Positions 44,918 through 54,674 of a stretch of 64,000 nucleotides of DNA are shown here, piece after piece. Under the pieces are notes generated by a model. It was not told the DNA's origin and searched no databases. It saw only the letters and a program-made list of their open reading frames with translations. Within the stretch, counting starts at the first letter, position 1; each line of letters starts with the position of its first letter. The stretch comes from Pseudomonas putida (GTDB lineage Bacteria; Pseudomonadota; Gammaproteobacteria; Pseudomonadales; Pseudomonadaceae): assembly GCF_004357765.1 (NCBI RefSeq), contig NZ_SMTE01000001.1, positions 434,001 through 498,000 on the forward strand, read 5' to 3'. The translations under genes and the position numbers were made by a program.

Positions 44918-45547
44918 ATGTACACCGGCATCGTCCAGGCCGTCCGCCCTCTCCTCGATGTGACCCGCTACCCGGGTCACAATCAGTTCACCATCGACCT
45001 CACCCCCGAACTGCTAGAGGAGCTGAAGATCGGCGCCAGTGTCAGTGTCGAAGGTACCTGCCTGTCGGTCACCGAGATCGACGGCAGCCAGGTGCGTTTC
45101 GATGCCATGACCGCAACCCTTGAACGCACCAACCTGCGCTTTCTGAGCGCTGGCCAAGGCGTGAACATCGAGCGTTCGGCGAAGATGAACGCCGAGGTCG
45201 GTGGGCACCTGATGGCAGGTCACATTGCTTGCACGGCCGAGATCGTCGAGCTGTCGATCGAGGAAACCGGCGCCTTCATCAAATTCCGCATGCCGCCGGA
45301 ATGGGCCAAGTACGTGTTCGCCCGCGGCTTTCTCGGCGTCAACGGTTGCAGCTTGACCGTGGCCGATGTCGAGGATGGCGTGGTGACCATCAACCTGATT
45401 CCGGAAACCCTGCGCCAGACCACCTTTGCCCGCTACCAGGCCGGGGACCTGCTCAACATCGAGGTGGATCACCAGACCATGGTTCTGGTGGATGTGGTCG
45501 AGCGCACCCTCAAAGGGACGCTGGCCCGCGAAAACCTGCTGCGCTGA
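44918..45547 (+). CDS. ribE: Riboflavin synthase, alpha chain
   Basis: 209 residues from the ATG at 44918 (MYTGIVQAVRPLLDV). Two tandem lumazine-binding barrels: first ends FLSAGQGVNIERSAKMNAEVGGHLMAGH, second contains FLGVNGCSLTVADVEDG. Condenses two 6,7-dimethyl-8-ribityllumazine molecules to riboflavin. No ribA/ribB/ribH neighbours and no FMN riboswitch upstream, so it may be a second copy outside the rib cluster. Confidence 0.9.
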   Translation: MYTGIVQAVRPLLDVTRYPGHNQFTIDLTPELLEELKIGASVSVEGTCLSVTEIDGSQVRFDAMTATLERTNLRFLSAGQGVNIERSAKMNAEVGGHLMAGHIACTAEIVELSIEETGAFIKFRMPPEWAKYVFARGFLGVNGCSLTVADVEDGVVTINLIPETLRQTTFARYQAGDLLNIEVDHQTMVLVDVVERTLKGTLARENLLR

Positions 45548-45556
45548 GGCCTGCCG

Positions 45557-46258
45557 ATGCTGCCGAGCGCGTTCTCCAGCCGCAACGCCAGGCGTGTGCG
45601 CCTGCAAGTCCTGCGTGGGCGCGTGGGCCTCGGGCTGGTCGCCGGCCTGTCGGTACTGGCCGGCATGACCGATGCCATCGGCCTGTTGGCACTGGGCGAC
45701 TTCGTGTCGTTCATGAGCGGCAATACCACCCGCCTGGCGGTAGCCATCAGCGAGGCTGACCTTGCCCTGGTATTGCGCCTGAGTGGCGCGTTGTTCGGAT
45801 TCGTCGCCGGCAATGCGCTGGGCGTGCTGCTGGCACGCAGCTTCCAGCGACGGGCCTGGCCCGTGTTGCTGGTGGTGGCGGGACTGCTTGCCGGCGCTGC
45901 GGCGTGGCCGTGGGCAGCGAGCTTTCCGGCCTTGCTCGCGGCGACCTTGGCCATGGGCATGATCAATGCGGTGGTCGAGCAGGTAAACGGCCTGCCCATT
46001 GGGCTGACCTACGTGACCGGCGCGCTGTCGCGTTTCGGTCGCGGCCTGGGCCGCTGGTTGCTGGGCGAGCGCCGTAGCGGCTGGCGCGTGCAACTGGTGC
46101 CGTGGACCGGCATGCTCCTGGGTGCGGCCCTCGGCGCCTGGTTGCAGCAGCGCCTGGGCCTGCAGGCGCTGGCTGGCAGTTGCGCCCTGGCCTGCGTGCT
46201 GGCCCTGGTATCGCGCTTCATCCCGCGCAACTGGCAGCGCGGCTACATGCCGCGCTGA
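45557..46258 (+). CDS. DUF1275 (YoaK-type) membrane protein
   Basis: 233 residues, six or seven hydrophobic helices. The family opening is present: SVLAGMTDAIGLLALGDFVSFMSGNTTRLAVAISEAD (a Gly/Asn-rich motif). Function unknown; some members are linked to stress. Starts 9 bp after ribE, so probably in the same transcript. Converges with proP. Confidence 0.85.
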   Translation: MLPSAFSSRNARRVRLQVLRGRVGLGLVAGLSVLAGMTDAIGLLALGDFVSFMSGNTTRLAVAISEADLALVLRLSGALFGFVAGNALGVLLARSFQRRAWPVLLVVAGLLAGAAAWPWAASFPALLAATLAMGMINAVVEQVNGLPIGLTYVTGALSRFGRGLGRWLLGERRSGWRVQLVPWTGMLLGAALGAWLQQRLGLQALAGSCALACVLALVSRFIPRNWQRGYMPR

Positions 46259-46267
46259 GCACAGCCA

Positions 46268-47770
46268 CTAGTCGATGCGCGGATGCTGCTGCACCAGCAG
46301 CTTGCGTTTGGCCTCCAGTTCGGCGATCTGCGCGTCGATGTCCTCGATCTTCTGCTCGATGTTGTCATGATGTTCCTGCAACAGTTCGCGCGCTTCTTCG
46401 ATGTCCGACGCTGCCGGTGCGGCCCCGCGTAGTGGCTTGTTGGCGGTCTCCTTCATGGTCACCCCGGTCAGCAGGCCGATGGCGGCGACCACCATCAGGT
46501 AGTAGGCTGGCATGTACAGGTTGCCGGTGCTTTCCACCAGCCAGGCAGTCAAGGTCGGGGTCAGGCCGGCGATCAGGATCGAGATGTTGAACGCGCTGGC
46601 CAGCGCGCTATAGCGGATATGGGTCGGAAACATCGCCGGCAGCGTCGAGGCCATCACGCCGATGAAGAAGTTGAGCAGCACGGCAATGAGCAACAGACCG
46701 GCGAAGATCAGCCCCAACACGCCACTGTTGACCAGCATGAATGCCGGGATGGCCAAGGCGAACAGGCCGACGCTGCCCAGGATGATGAATGGACGGCGAC
46801 CGAATTTGTCACTGAGCAGCCCGATCATTGGCTGGACGAACAACATGCCGACCATGATGGCGATGATGATCAACACGCCGTGGTCTTCGCTGTAGTGCAG
46901 GTTGTGCGACAGGTAACTGGGCATGTAGGTGAGCAGCATGTAGTAGGTGACATTGGTCGCGATGACCACGCCGATGCAGGTCACCAGGCTACGCCAGTGC
47001 TTGGTCGCCACCTCCTTGAACGAAACCTTCGGTCCTGAGGCCAGCCCTTCGCGGTCACCTTGCTCGAGCGCGTCGACGTGCTGCTGGAATGCCGGCGTTT
47101 CTTCCAGTGCATGGCGCAGGTAGAGCCCGATGATGCCCAGCGGCAAGGCCAGGAAGAATGGGAGGCGCCAGCCCCACTCGAGGAACTTTTCTTCGCCCAG
47201 GACCGTAGAGATCAGCACCACGACCCCGGCACCCAACACGAAGCCGGCAATCGAACCGAAGTCCAGCCAACTGCCGAGAAAGCCGCGCTTGCGGTCCGGC
47301 GCATACTCGGCGACGAAGATCGAGGCGCCGGTGTATTCGCCTCCCACCGAAAAGCCCTGGGCCATCTTGGCCAGCAGCAGCAGGATCGGCGCCCAGATGC
47401 CGATCGTCGCGTACGAGGGTATGAGTCCGATAGCGAAGGTGCTCAGCGACATGATGACGATGGTCGCGGCCAGCACCTTCTGCCGGCCGAACTTATCGCC
47501 CAAGGCACCGAAGAACAGGCCGCCCAGCGGACGGATCAGGAAGGGTACCGAGAAGGTCGCCAAGGCAGCGATCATCTGTACGCTGGGGTCGGCGTTGGGG
47601 AAGAACACCTTGCCGAGGGCGTAGGCGACGAAGCCATACACACCGAAGTCGAACCATTCCATGGCATTGCCCAGCGCCGCAGCGGTGATCGCTTTGCGCA
47701 TCTTGGCGTCGTCGACGATGGTGATGTCCTTGAGGCCGATGGGCTTGACGCCCTTCTTGCGTGATTTCAT
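46268..47770 (-). CDS. proP: ProP-type MFS transporter (proline/betaine or related osmolyte symporter)
   Basis: 500 residues, 12 transmembrane helices. The metabolite:H+ symporter features are visible: GNAMEWFDFGVYGF, ALGDKFGRQKVL, YTGASIFVAEYAPDRKRGFLGS. A C-terminal antiparallel coiled-coil heptad region (HDNIEQKIEDIDAQIAELEAKRKLLVQQH) like that of E. coli ProP, where it tunes osmotic activation. Imports compatible solutes such as proline or betaine. Trehalose synthase nearby also serves osmoprotection. Confidence 0.88.
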   Translation of the reverse strand: MKSRKKGVKPIGLKDITIVDDAKMRKAITAAALGNAMEWFDFGVYGFVAYALGKVFFPNADPSVQMIAALATFSVPFLIRPLGGLFFGALGDKFGRQKVLAATIVIMSLSTFAIGLIPSYATIGIWAPILLLLAKMAQGFSVGGEYTGASIFVAEYAPDRKRGFLGSWLDFGSIAGFVLGAGVVVLISTVLGEEKFLEWGWRLPFFLALPLGIIGLYLRHALEETPAFQQHVDALEQGDREGLASGPKVSFKEVATKHWRSLVTCIGVVIATNVTYYMLLTYMPSYLSHNLHYSEDHGVLIIIAIMVGMLFVQPMIGLLSDKFGRRPFIILGSVGLFALAIPAFMLVNSGVLGLIFAGLLLIAVLLNFFIGVMASTLPAMFPTHIRYSALASAFNISILIAGLTPTLTAWLVESTGNLYMPAYYLMVVAAIGLLTGVTMKETANKPLRGAAPAASDIEEARELLQEHHDNIEQKIEDIDAQIAELEAKRKLLVQQHPRID

Positions 47771-47884
47771 GCCGATATCCCTTGTGCTTCACTGTTCCCC
47801 GGACCTGATCGTCTGGATGGCCGGGTGCTAAGCATGAGATACGCGGCTGCCCGCAAAAATTCAGTACGCCAGCGTTTATCCCGC

Positions 47885-48718
47885 TCAACCATCGGTCGAA
47901 CGCGACAACGCCTCCCAGGCATCGATCTCCTCGCTCAAGGTCGCGAGCTTTTCGCGCACCAATGCCAGCGCATCGCTGCCCAGCAGAAGGTGCGCAGGGG
48001 GTGTTTCGCTGCCGATGATCGCCAACATCGCACGCGCCGCTTTGCTCGGGTCGCCCAGCTGCTTGCCGCTCTTTTCTTCGCGGGCCTGGCGAATCGGGTC
48101 GAACAGCGCGTCGTAATCGGTAATCGAACGGGCCGTCCGGCTCATCGAACGCCCAGCCCAGTCGGTGCGAAACGAGCCGGGCGCGACGGCGGTGACGTGG
48201 ATACCGAACGGCTTCACCTCCTTGCCAAGAACTTCAGAGATGCCTTCCAGCGCGAACTTGCTGCCGCAGTAATAGGCGATGCCCGGCATCGTGATGAAGC
48301 CACCCATCGAGGTGATGTAGAGAATGTGCCCGCGTCTGCGCGAGCGCATGTGCGGCAGCACGGCCTTGCTCACGGCCACCGCACCAAACACATTGACGTC
48401 GAACTGTCGGCGCATCTCGCTCAGTGCCGACTCTTCCATCACCCCTTCATGGCCGTAGCCTGCATTGTTGACCAGTACATCGATCGGCCCGACGTTGTTC
48501 TCGATGTCTGCTACCACCGCGTCGATGGCAGAAAAGTCGCTCACGTCGAGCACGCGGCCCACTGCATGGGCGCCATCGAGCGCCTCGAAGGCCTGCCGCG
48601 CCTGCTCACTGCGGACCGTGCCGACCACACGATGGCCCGCAGCGAGCGCCTCCTGGGCCAATGCTCGACCGAATCCACTGCTGACGCCGGTGATGAAAAG
48701 CGTTTTGCTAGATGACAT
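47885..48718 (-). CDS. Short-chain dehydrogenase/reductase
   Basis: 277 residues from the ATG at 48718 (MSSSKTLFITGVSSGFGRALAQEAL). Classical SDR: GVSSGFG Rossmann loop, NNAGYG, catalytic Ser/Tyr/Lys in SMGGFITMPGIAYYCGSKFALEG. Ends in a typical divergent SDR tail. Divergent from an AraC regulator with about 108 bp between, so this regulator probably controls it. Substrate unknown. Confidence 0.9.
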   Translation of the reverse strand: MSSSKTLFITGVSSGFGRALAQEALAAGHRVVGTVRSEQARQAFEALDGAHAVGRVLDVSDFSAIDAVVADIENNVGPIDVLVNNAGYGHEGVMEESALSEMRRQFDVNVFGAVAVSKAVLPHMRSRRRGHILYITSMGGFITMPGIAYYCGSKFALEGISEVLGKEVKPFGIHVTAVAPGSFRTDWAGRSMSRTARSITDYDALFDPIRQAREEKSGKQLGDPSKAARAMLAIIGSETPPAHLLLGSDALALVREKLATLSEEIDAWEALSRSTDG

Positions 48719-48826
48719 GTGCGCACTCCACTGAACGTTGACGTGGATGCACGATAACCAGCCGTGGTAGTTTTCCTCAGGCTGGTTTCTGTGGTTTTCT
48801 TGCCTATTTCTATGAGGCCATCGCCG

Positions 48827-49783
48827 ATGAACGAGACGGCTGCCGCTGCGCCGCTGGCCGACCGGCAACGCTTGCTGACCCTGCTGCGCGCTCAGGCACC
48901 CACCGAAGGCTACAACCTGACGGCCCTGCCCGACGTGCGCATCCTGCGTTCGAACCGGGCCTTGGCCCGCACGCCGGTCCTGTATGACCCTGGCATCGTG
49001 ATCGTCTGCCAGGGCCGCAAGCGGGGCTATTTCGGTAGCCAGGTGTACCTGTATGACGAGCAGCACTACCTGGCGGTCGCGGTCCCGGTGCCGTTCACCA
49101 TGGAAACCGAAGCCTGTGCGCAACACCCTTTGTTGGCGCTCTACCTGCATCTGGATTTCCAACTGGCTGCCGAGTTGCTGGTGGAGATCGACCAGCATCA
49201 GCCCTCGGCACGGGTACACCCACCCGAGAGCATGATGTCCAGCCCCATGGATGCCACGATGCAGGCGTGCGTGCTGCGCCTGGTGGAAGCACTGGACGAG
49301 CCGCTGGACGCAGCCATCCTCGGACCGGCACGGGTACGCGAGCTGTATTATCGGGTGCTCACCGGGCCCCAGGGCAAAACGATGCGCGCGGCGTTGGCGA
49401 TGCAGGGGCACTTCGGCAAGATCGGCAAGGCCCTGCGCTGCATCCACGCCCACTATGCCCAAGCGCTCGATCTAGGGCACCTGGCCGGTGAAGCCGGCAT
49501 GAGCGTGCCGACTTTCCACAGTCACTTCAAGGCGATCACCCGCACCTCGCCAATGCAGTACTTGAAGTCGACACGCTTGCACCAGGCGCGGCTGCTGATG
49601 GTGCGTCAGGGGATGACGGCGGAAACGGCGTGCTATGCGGTGGGCTATACCAGCCCTTCGCAGTTCAGCCGGGAATTCAAGCGACTGTTCGGCCTGACAC
49701 CGGCAGCCGAGGCCAAGCGGATGCGGGAAAGCTTTGCCCTGCCCCCGGCGTGCGCCGGGGCACAGTACGTCTCGTCACATTGA
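48827..49783 (+). CDS. AraC-family transcriptional regulator
   Basis: 318 residues from the ATG at 48827. N-terminal AraC_N-type sensing domain (RNRALARTPVLYDPGIVIVCQGRKRGYF… ) and the C-terminal double HTH (LGHLAGEAGMSVPTFHSHFKAITRTSPMQYLKSTRLHQARLLM…ACYAVGYTSPSQFSREFKRLFGLTP). Of the kind placed next to SDR or aldo-keto reductase genes. Likely controls the divergent SDR. Confidence 0.92.
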   Translation: MNETAAAAPLADRQRLLTLLRAQAPTEGYNLTALPDVRILRSNRALARTPVLYDPGIVIVCQGRKRGYFGSQVYLYDEQHYLAVAVPVPFTMETEACAQHPLLALYLHLDFQLAAELLVEIDQHQPSARVHPPESMMSSPMDATMQACVLRLVEALDEPLDAAILGPARVRELYYRVLTGPQGKTMRAALAMQGHFGKIGKALRCIHAHYAQALDLGHLAGEAGMSVPTFHSHFKAITRTSPMQYLKSTRLHQARLLMVRQGMTAETACYAVGYTSPSQFSREFKRLFGLTPAAEAKRMRESFALPPACAGAQYVSSH

Positions 49784-49796
49784 GGCGTTCGGCAAA

Positions 49797-50771
49797 TCAG
49801 ATACCTTCGCGCGCCAGGTCCATGGCGAAGTAGGTCAGGATCAGGTCAGCCCCGGCACGCTTGATCGCGCCGATGCTTTCACGAACCACGCGGCCTTCGT
49901 CGATGGCGCCGGCCAGACCGCCGAACTTGATCATCGCGTACTCGCCGCTGACCTGGTACGCCGCCAGCGGCAGGCGCGAGGCGGCGCGGATGTCGGCGAT
50001 CACATCGAGGTAGGCGCCGGCCGGCTTGACCATCAGCACATCTGCCCCTTCCTGCTCGTCGAGCAGCGACTCACGCACCGCTTCGCGGCGGTTCATCGGG
50101 TTCATCTGGTAGCTCTTGCGGTCGCCCTTGAGCGCGGTACCGCCAGCCTCACGGAACGGGCCATACAGCGACGAGGCGAACTTGGTCGAATAGGCCATGA
50201 TCGCCGTGTCATGGAAGCCCGCACCGTCCAATGCGCTGCGAATCGCCTGGACCTGGCCATCCATCGCCGCCGACGGCGCGATGAAATCGGCACCGGCTGC
50301 GGCCGCGACCACCGCCTGCTTGCCCAGGTTGGCCAGGGTGGCGTCGTTGTCCACGCCGTGGTCGTGGAGCACGCCGCAGTGACCGTGGCTGGTGTACTCA
50401 CAGAAGCAGGTATCGGACATCACCACCATTTCCGGCACGGTGTCCTTGCAGATACGCGCCATACGCGCCACCAGACCGTTCTCATTCCAGGTGTCGCTGC
50501 CGGTGGCATCGAGGTTGTGGGAAACGCCGAAGGTCATCACCGACTTGATACCGGCACGGGCATAACGCTCGATTTCCTGGGCAAGCCGTTTTTCCGGAAT
50601 GCGGTTGACGCCCGGCATGCTGGTGATTGGCACGAAGTCATCGATGCCTTCCTCGACGAAGATCGGCAGGATCAGGTCCTCGAGACGGAACTCGGTCTCC
50701 TGGAAGATCGTGCGCAGGGACTCGTTCTGGCGCAGGCGGCGTGGACGAACGGCAGGGAAAAGGTTGGACAT
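49797..50771 (-). CDS. hemB: Delta-aminolevulinic acid dehydratase (zinc-ligand type)
   Basis: 324 residues from the ATG at 50771 ([14 protein letters not shown]). Makes porphobilinogen from two 5-aminolevulinate. The active-site lysines are in [13 protein letters not shown] and MVKPAGAY. It has the full zinc triad C122/C124/C132 ([15 protein letters not shown]). The main P. aeruginosa enzyme is known to lack these Cys and use Mg. So this may be a second, zinc-type HemB in a Pseudomonas. Confidence 0.92.
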   Translation of the reverse strand: MSNLFPAVRPRRLRQNESLRTIFQETEFRLEDLILPIFVEEGIDDFVPITSMPGVNRIPEKRLAQEIERYARAGIKSVMTFGVSHNLDATGSDTWNENGLVARMARICKDTVPEMVVMSDTCFCEYTSHGHCGVLHDHGVDNDATLANLGKQAVVAAAAGADFIAPSAAMDGQVQAIRSALDGAGFHDTAIMAYSTKFASSLYGPFREAGGTALKGDRKSYQMNPMNRREAVRESLLDEQEGADVLMVKPAGAYLDVIADIRAASRLPLAAYQVSGEYAMIKFGGLAGAIDEGRVVRESIGAIKRAGADLILTYFAMDLAREGI

Positions 50772-50910
50772 GACAGCTCCAGGGATTTTTAACGGCGTAT
50801 ACCTTATGCCTGTCACGCGCCAGTGGAAAGGCCAAATCGCGAGAATGTGCATTGCAGGTGATGCAATAGCCGGCCCATAAGCACCTCATGGACCGGCTTG
50901 GCAGGCATGT

Positions 50911-51378
50911 TCAGACTGCAACGGCGAGCGTCGACTCCCAGGGTTGTACAGGCGCCTGGGCAGCCAGTGCGGAACCCCCCGGCTGAGGCAAGAAGGCAGC
51001 CATCGCCTCGACCAGGTTGGCCACATTGGGCAGCGGCGCAGGTGTGGTCGACGGTCTCTCTGCTAACGAAGCGGGTTGCATCGCCAAGGTCGATTCGGCC
51101 AACTGCAGGCCACTCTGCGGGACGATCGCCAGGGCTTTGGCCGTCACCATGGCAGGTTTGGCGAACAGGAAGTCATCGGCGGTCACCTGAGCGACCTCGA
51201 GTGCGTCCAGGTACTGCACTTTCTTCCCTTCCGGATCACCGGACAGGTGTACATGAATCGACTGAACGATGGCCACTTCGCTGGCTTGTATCAGCTTGTT
51301 CCGCCCACTGGGTACGACTTTGCCTGGGACGCTGGCGACTACGTCGATTTCCCCGAGGCACGACCTGAAAAACCCCAT
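50911..51378 (-). CDS. Hypothetical protein downstream of the RIO kinase
   Basis: About 155 residues from the ATG at 51378 (MGFFRSCLGEIDVVAS, GAGGT just before). Two halves: ~1-80 is a compact alpha/beta region (NKLIQASEVAIVQSIHVHLSGDPEGKKVQYLDALEVAQVTADDFL), the rest is Ala/Pro/Gln-rich and probably disordered. Starts within 15 bp of the RIO gene's stop. No family recognised. Confidence 0.55.
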   Translation of the reverse strand: MGFFRSCLGEIDVVASVPGKVVPSGRNKLIQASEVAIVQSIHVHLSGDPEGKKVQYLDALEVAQVTADDFLFAKPAMVTAKALAIVPQSGLQLAESTLAMQPASLAERPSTTPAPLPNVANLVEAMAAFLPQPGGSALAAQAPVQPWESTLAVAV

Positions 51379-51392
51379 CGACCTCAACCCAA

Positions 51393-52286
51393 CTACTGCA
51401 ACCAGGGCGGAGGCGGCTCTTCGGTCCTGGCCGGCCCACTCTCGACTTCCGCCAGTGCAGCACGTCGACGGGCGTCGTCGAGCCGGGCCGCTTCGATCTC
51501 GCGCATCACCCCAGCGACGTCCGCTGCATGCTCGTCATCCTCGAACTGCCCGCTCAACGGGCTGTCCGGTCGCAGCTCACCGGCTTCGTACAGCGCCCAC
51601 ATTTCCTGGGCATAGCGGGTGGCCTTGAGCTCCGGGGCGAAACGGCCGAAATAATGCGCCATGTTCCCTACATCGCGCTGCAGCATGCTGAACGCATGGT
51701 TGTTACCGGCAGCGTCCACGGCCTGCGGCAGATCGATGATCACCGGGCCGTCGGGCCCGAGCAGCACGTTGAATTCCGACAGGTCGCCATGGACCAGGCC
51801 GGCGCACAGCATCAGCACGATCTGACGGATGACGAAAGCGTGGTACTCGCGCGCCTCCTCGGCCTCCAGATGCACATCGTTCAGGCGTGGCGCGGCGTCG
51901 CCATCGGCATCGGTGACCAGCTCCATCAACAGCACACCGTCCTGGAAATCGAACGGCTTCGGCACCCGGACCCCGGCACCGGCCAAGCGGAACAAGGCGG
52001 CCACTTCGGCGTTCTGCCAGGCGTCCTCGGCTTCTTTGCGCCCATACTTACTGCCCTTGGCCATGGCACGGGCCTGACGGCTGTTGCGCACCTTGCGCCC
52101 TTCCTGGTATTCGGCGGCCTGACGGAAGCTGCGCTTGTTGGCTTCCTTGTAGACCTTGGCGCAGCGCACCTGGCTACCGCAGCGCACCACGTAGACGGCG
52201 GCTTCCTTGCCGCTCATCAGCGGGCGCAGCACTTCGTCGACCAGGCCGTCTTCAATCAGCGGTTCGATTCGTTTTGGCGTCTTCAT
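51393..52286 (-). CDS. RIO1-like serine protein kinase
   Basis: 297 residues. RIO kinase signatures: MSGKEAAVYVV (P-loop), AKVYKEANKRSFRQ (ATP Lys), LVHGDLSEFNVLL (catalytic loop) and VIIDLPQAVD (DFG-equivalent metal Asp). Bacterial members of this archaeal/eukaryotic ribosome-maturation kinase family have few known roles. The target is unknown. Confidence 0.87.
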   Translation of the reverse strand: MKTPKRIEPLIEDGLVDEVLRPLMSGKEAAVYVVRCGSQVRCAKVYKEANKRSFRQAAEYQEGRKVRNSRQARAMAKGSKYGRKEAEDAWQNAEVAALFRLAGAGVRVPKPFDFQDGVLLMELVTDADGDAAPRLNDVHLEAEEAREYHAFVIRQIVLMLCAGLVHGDLSEFNVLLGPDGPVIIDLPQAVDAAGNNHAFSMLQRDVGNMAHYFGRFAPELKATRYAQEMWALYEAGELRPDSPLSGQFEDDEHAADVAGVMREIEAARLDDARRRAALAEVESGPARTEEPPPPWLQ

Positions 52287-52376
52287 CAGGCTTGCGTTCG
52301 AGGTCCTGTTTGGCCACTTGGCGGCGAAGTAGCCATCCTCTCACAGGCTGCTGCGTCTTGCTCGTCTGTCTGCGTC

Positions 52377-53333
52377 TTACACCACGCGGTGGCAAGGTGC
52401 CCTACCCGCGAGGACCGCTGCCATTTCAGTCGCCGCGGTACGGGCCATCAAGGCGCGCGCCTCGACGGTGGCCGAACCGATGTGCGGCAAGGCCACCACC
52501 TGGGGCAGCGCCAGCAATGGCGAGTCGCCAGGCAAAGGCTCACGCTCGAACACATCCAGTCCAGCCGCGCGGATTTGCCCCTGCGCCAGCGCCTGAACCA
52601 AGGCGGGCTCGTCGACCACCGCACCACGGGCGATATTGATGAACACGGCATGGTCACGCATCGCCGCGAATTGCTCGCGGCCGAACAGGCGATAAGTGGC
52701 CGGGCTCAGTGGCACGCAGACGCAGACGAAATCGGCCTCGCCCAACAAGTGCATCAGCGGCAGGCGTCGGGCGCCGAATTCCGCCTCGTACTCAGGCTTG
52801 GCACTGTTGCCGCTGTACAGCACCGGCATGCCGAAACCGAAATGCCCGCGCCGGGCCACGGCCGCGCCGATACGCCCCAGTCCAACGATGCCCAAGGTCT
52901 TGCCGTGCACGTCGAGACCGAAGCGCGAAGCGTCGATTCCGCTGCTCCACTCGCCGTCGCGTACCAGTTGCGCCATCTCGCAGGCCCGGCGTGCGGCCAT
53001 CATCAACAGCATGAAGCCGGTGTCGGCAGTGGTTTCGGTCACCGCATCAGGCGTGTTGGTCAGGCAGATGCCGCGTTTGCGCAGGTAGCCCAGATCGTAG
53101 TTGTCGAATCCAGCGGACACGCTGGCGATGACCTTGAGCGCCGGTGCGCGGTCGAGCAACTCTGCACCCAGCGGCAGCGTGCTGCCGATCAGCCCGTCAG
53201 CAGTGGCCAATGCCGCGAGAAAAGCCTCGCGATCGGCCAACGGCTGGTCGAAACGCTGGAAGCGATAACGCTGACCCAGGTCGGCCAGCACCTCGGCGCT
53301 GGCGATGGGCCCGAAGGAAACGACATGTTGCAT
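52377..53333 (-). CDS. 2-hydroxyacid dehydrogenase (GhrB/KguD-like)
   Basis: 318 residues. D-isomer specific 2-hydroxyacid dehydrogenase: nucleotide loop GLGRIGAAVA, catalytic Arg in NIARGAVVDE, Glu in DVFEREPLPGD and His in LPHIGSATVEA. Reduces 2-oxo acids such as 2-ketogluconate or hydroxypyruvate. Starts the distal end of the sugar-acid locus, 9 bp after the MFS gene, and is thus likely co-transcribed with it. Confidence 0.88.
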   Translation of the reverse strand: MQHVVSFGPIASAEVLADLGQRYRFQRFDQPLADREAFLAALATADGLIGSTLPLGAELLDRAPALKVIASVSAGFDNYDLGYLRKRGICLTNTPDAVTETTADTGFMLLMMAARRACEMAQLVRDGEWSSGIDASRFGLDVHGKTLGIVGLGRIGAAVARRGHFGFGMPVLYSGNSAKPEYEAEFGARRLPLMHLLGEADFVCVCVPLSPATYRLFGREQFAAMRDHAVFINIARGAVVDEPALVQALAQGQIRAAGLDVFEREPLPGDSPLLALPQVVALPHIGSATVEARALMARTAATEMAAVLAGRAPCHRVV

Positions 53334-53342
53334 GAAACCTCC

Positions 53343-54674
53343 TCAGTCGATGCGCGATTCAGGTTGAGCTGCATACAGGCGGCGCGGCACGGCCCAGAGG
53401 ATCAACACCACCGCCAACAGGCTGACCGCCGTCAGCAGCCACAGGGCCGGGGTCGGCGAGCCGCTCACATCGCGCACCTTGCCCACCAGGTACGGAGCGA
53501 CGATGCCGCCGAGCTGACCGATGGAGTTGATCAACGCGATGCCGGCGGCGGCAGCGAGGCCAGCCAGGTACTTCGGAGGCAGGGTCCAGAAGATCGGCAT
53601 CCAGGCGATGATCCCGGTCATGATCAGGCTCATGCCCAGCATCAACAGCCACAGCTGTCCGGTGAAGCCGGCACACAGCGCGTAGCCAAGGGTAGTCATC
53701 ACCGCGCAGCTCGCCATGTGCCAGCGACGCTCGCTGCGCAGGTCAGAACTGCGACCGATCAGCAGGTTGCCGACCACCGCCAGCAGATACGGGATCATCG
53801 TCAGCAGGCCGATATCCATCGCATCAGCCACCCCGGCGTTGCGGATCAGCTGGGGCATCCAGAACAGCAGGCCAGTCAGCGCCATCACCAGGCACAGGTA
53901 GATCGCCGACAGCGCGATCGAGGCCGGCTCGCGCAGAATGGCCCGTATGGAGCTGCCACCGCTGGGCTTGGGCTCGGCGTCCAGGCGCTCGCGCAGGTAG
54001 CGTTTCTCCTCTGCGTCGAGCCAGCGCGCGTCCTCGATCCGATCGCTCACCAGCCATAGGACCAGAAGGCCAAGCAGCACCGACGGCAAGCCTTCGAGCA
54101 GGAAAAGCCACTGCCAGCCAGCCATGCCGTTGACCCCGTCGAAATGGCTGAGAATGAAACCGGCCAGCGGGCCGCCGACGATCCCGCACAGGCAGATCGA
54201 ACTCTTGAAGTAGGCATTGATACGCGCACGGCGATCACTGGGGTACCACTGAGTGAAGAAGTACAGTACCCCTGGGACGAACCCGGCTTCCATGACGCCG
54301 ATGAGGAAACGCAGGACATAGAACCAGGTCTCGCTGGTGACAAACATCATCGCCGCGGACGTCAGGCCCCAACTGATCATGATGCGAGCGATCCAGATGC
54401 GCGCGCCGATGCGGTGCAGCAACACGTTGCTCGGTACTTCGAACAGGAAGTAACCGACGAAGAACAGGCTTGCACCCAGGCCATACACGGCATCGCTGAA
54501 ACCCAGTGCGCTCTGCATCTGCAACTTGGCGAAACTGATGTTGACGCGATCCAGATAGGCGAACAGGAAACACAGGATGAACAACGGCACGATGCGCCAG
54601 TTGATCTTGCGGAACAGGCGGTTATCCAACGACTCCCGTTCGACCAGGTCGACGGGCACGGAACGGCTGGGCAT
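53343..54674 (-). CDS. MFS transporter, anion:cation symporter (ACS) type, sugar-acid permease
   Basis: 443 residues, 12 helices. ACS markers: NRLFRKINWRIVPLFILCFLFAYLDRVNISFAKLQM (start), GVMEAGFVPGVLYFFTQWYP, and an N-terminal VNISFAK. Related proteins carry D-galactonate, glucarate or 2-ketogluconate. It precedes the hydroxyacid dehydrogenase gene. A paralogue lies at 57395-58702. Confidence 0.9.
   Translation of the reverse strand: MPSRSVPVDLVERESLDNRLFRKINWRIVPLFILCFLFAYLDRVNISFAKLQMQSALGFSDAVYGLGASLFFVGYFLFEVPSNVLLHRIGARIWIARIMISWGLTSAAMMFVTSETWFYVLRFLIGVMEAGFVPGVLYFFTQWYPSDRRARINAYFKSSICLCGIVGGPLAGFILSHFDGVNGMAGWQWLFLLEGLPSVLLGLLVLWLVSDRIEDARWLDAEEKRYLRERLDAEPKPSGGSSIRAILREPASIALSAIYLCLVMALTGLLFWMPQLIRNAGVADAMDIGLLTMIPYLLAVVGNLLIGRSSDLRSERRWHMASCAVMTTLGYALCAGFTGQLWLLMLGMSLIMTGIIAWMPIFWTLPPKYLAGLAAAAGIALINSIGQLGGIVAPYLVGKVRDVSGSPTPALWLLTAVSLLAVVLILWAVPRRLYAAQPESRID

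Noticed and set aside
50772-50880. Zur-type box before the zinc-type hemB
   Set aside because: The upstream DNA shows no AT-rich Zur-like palindrome.
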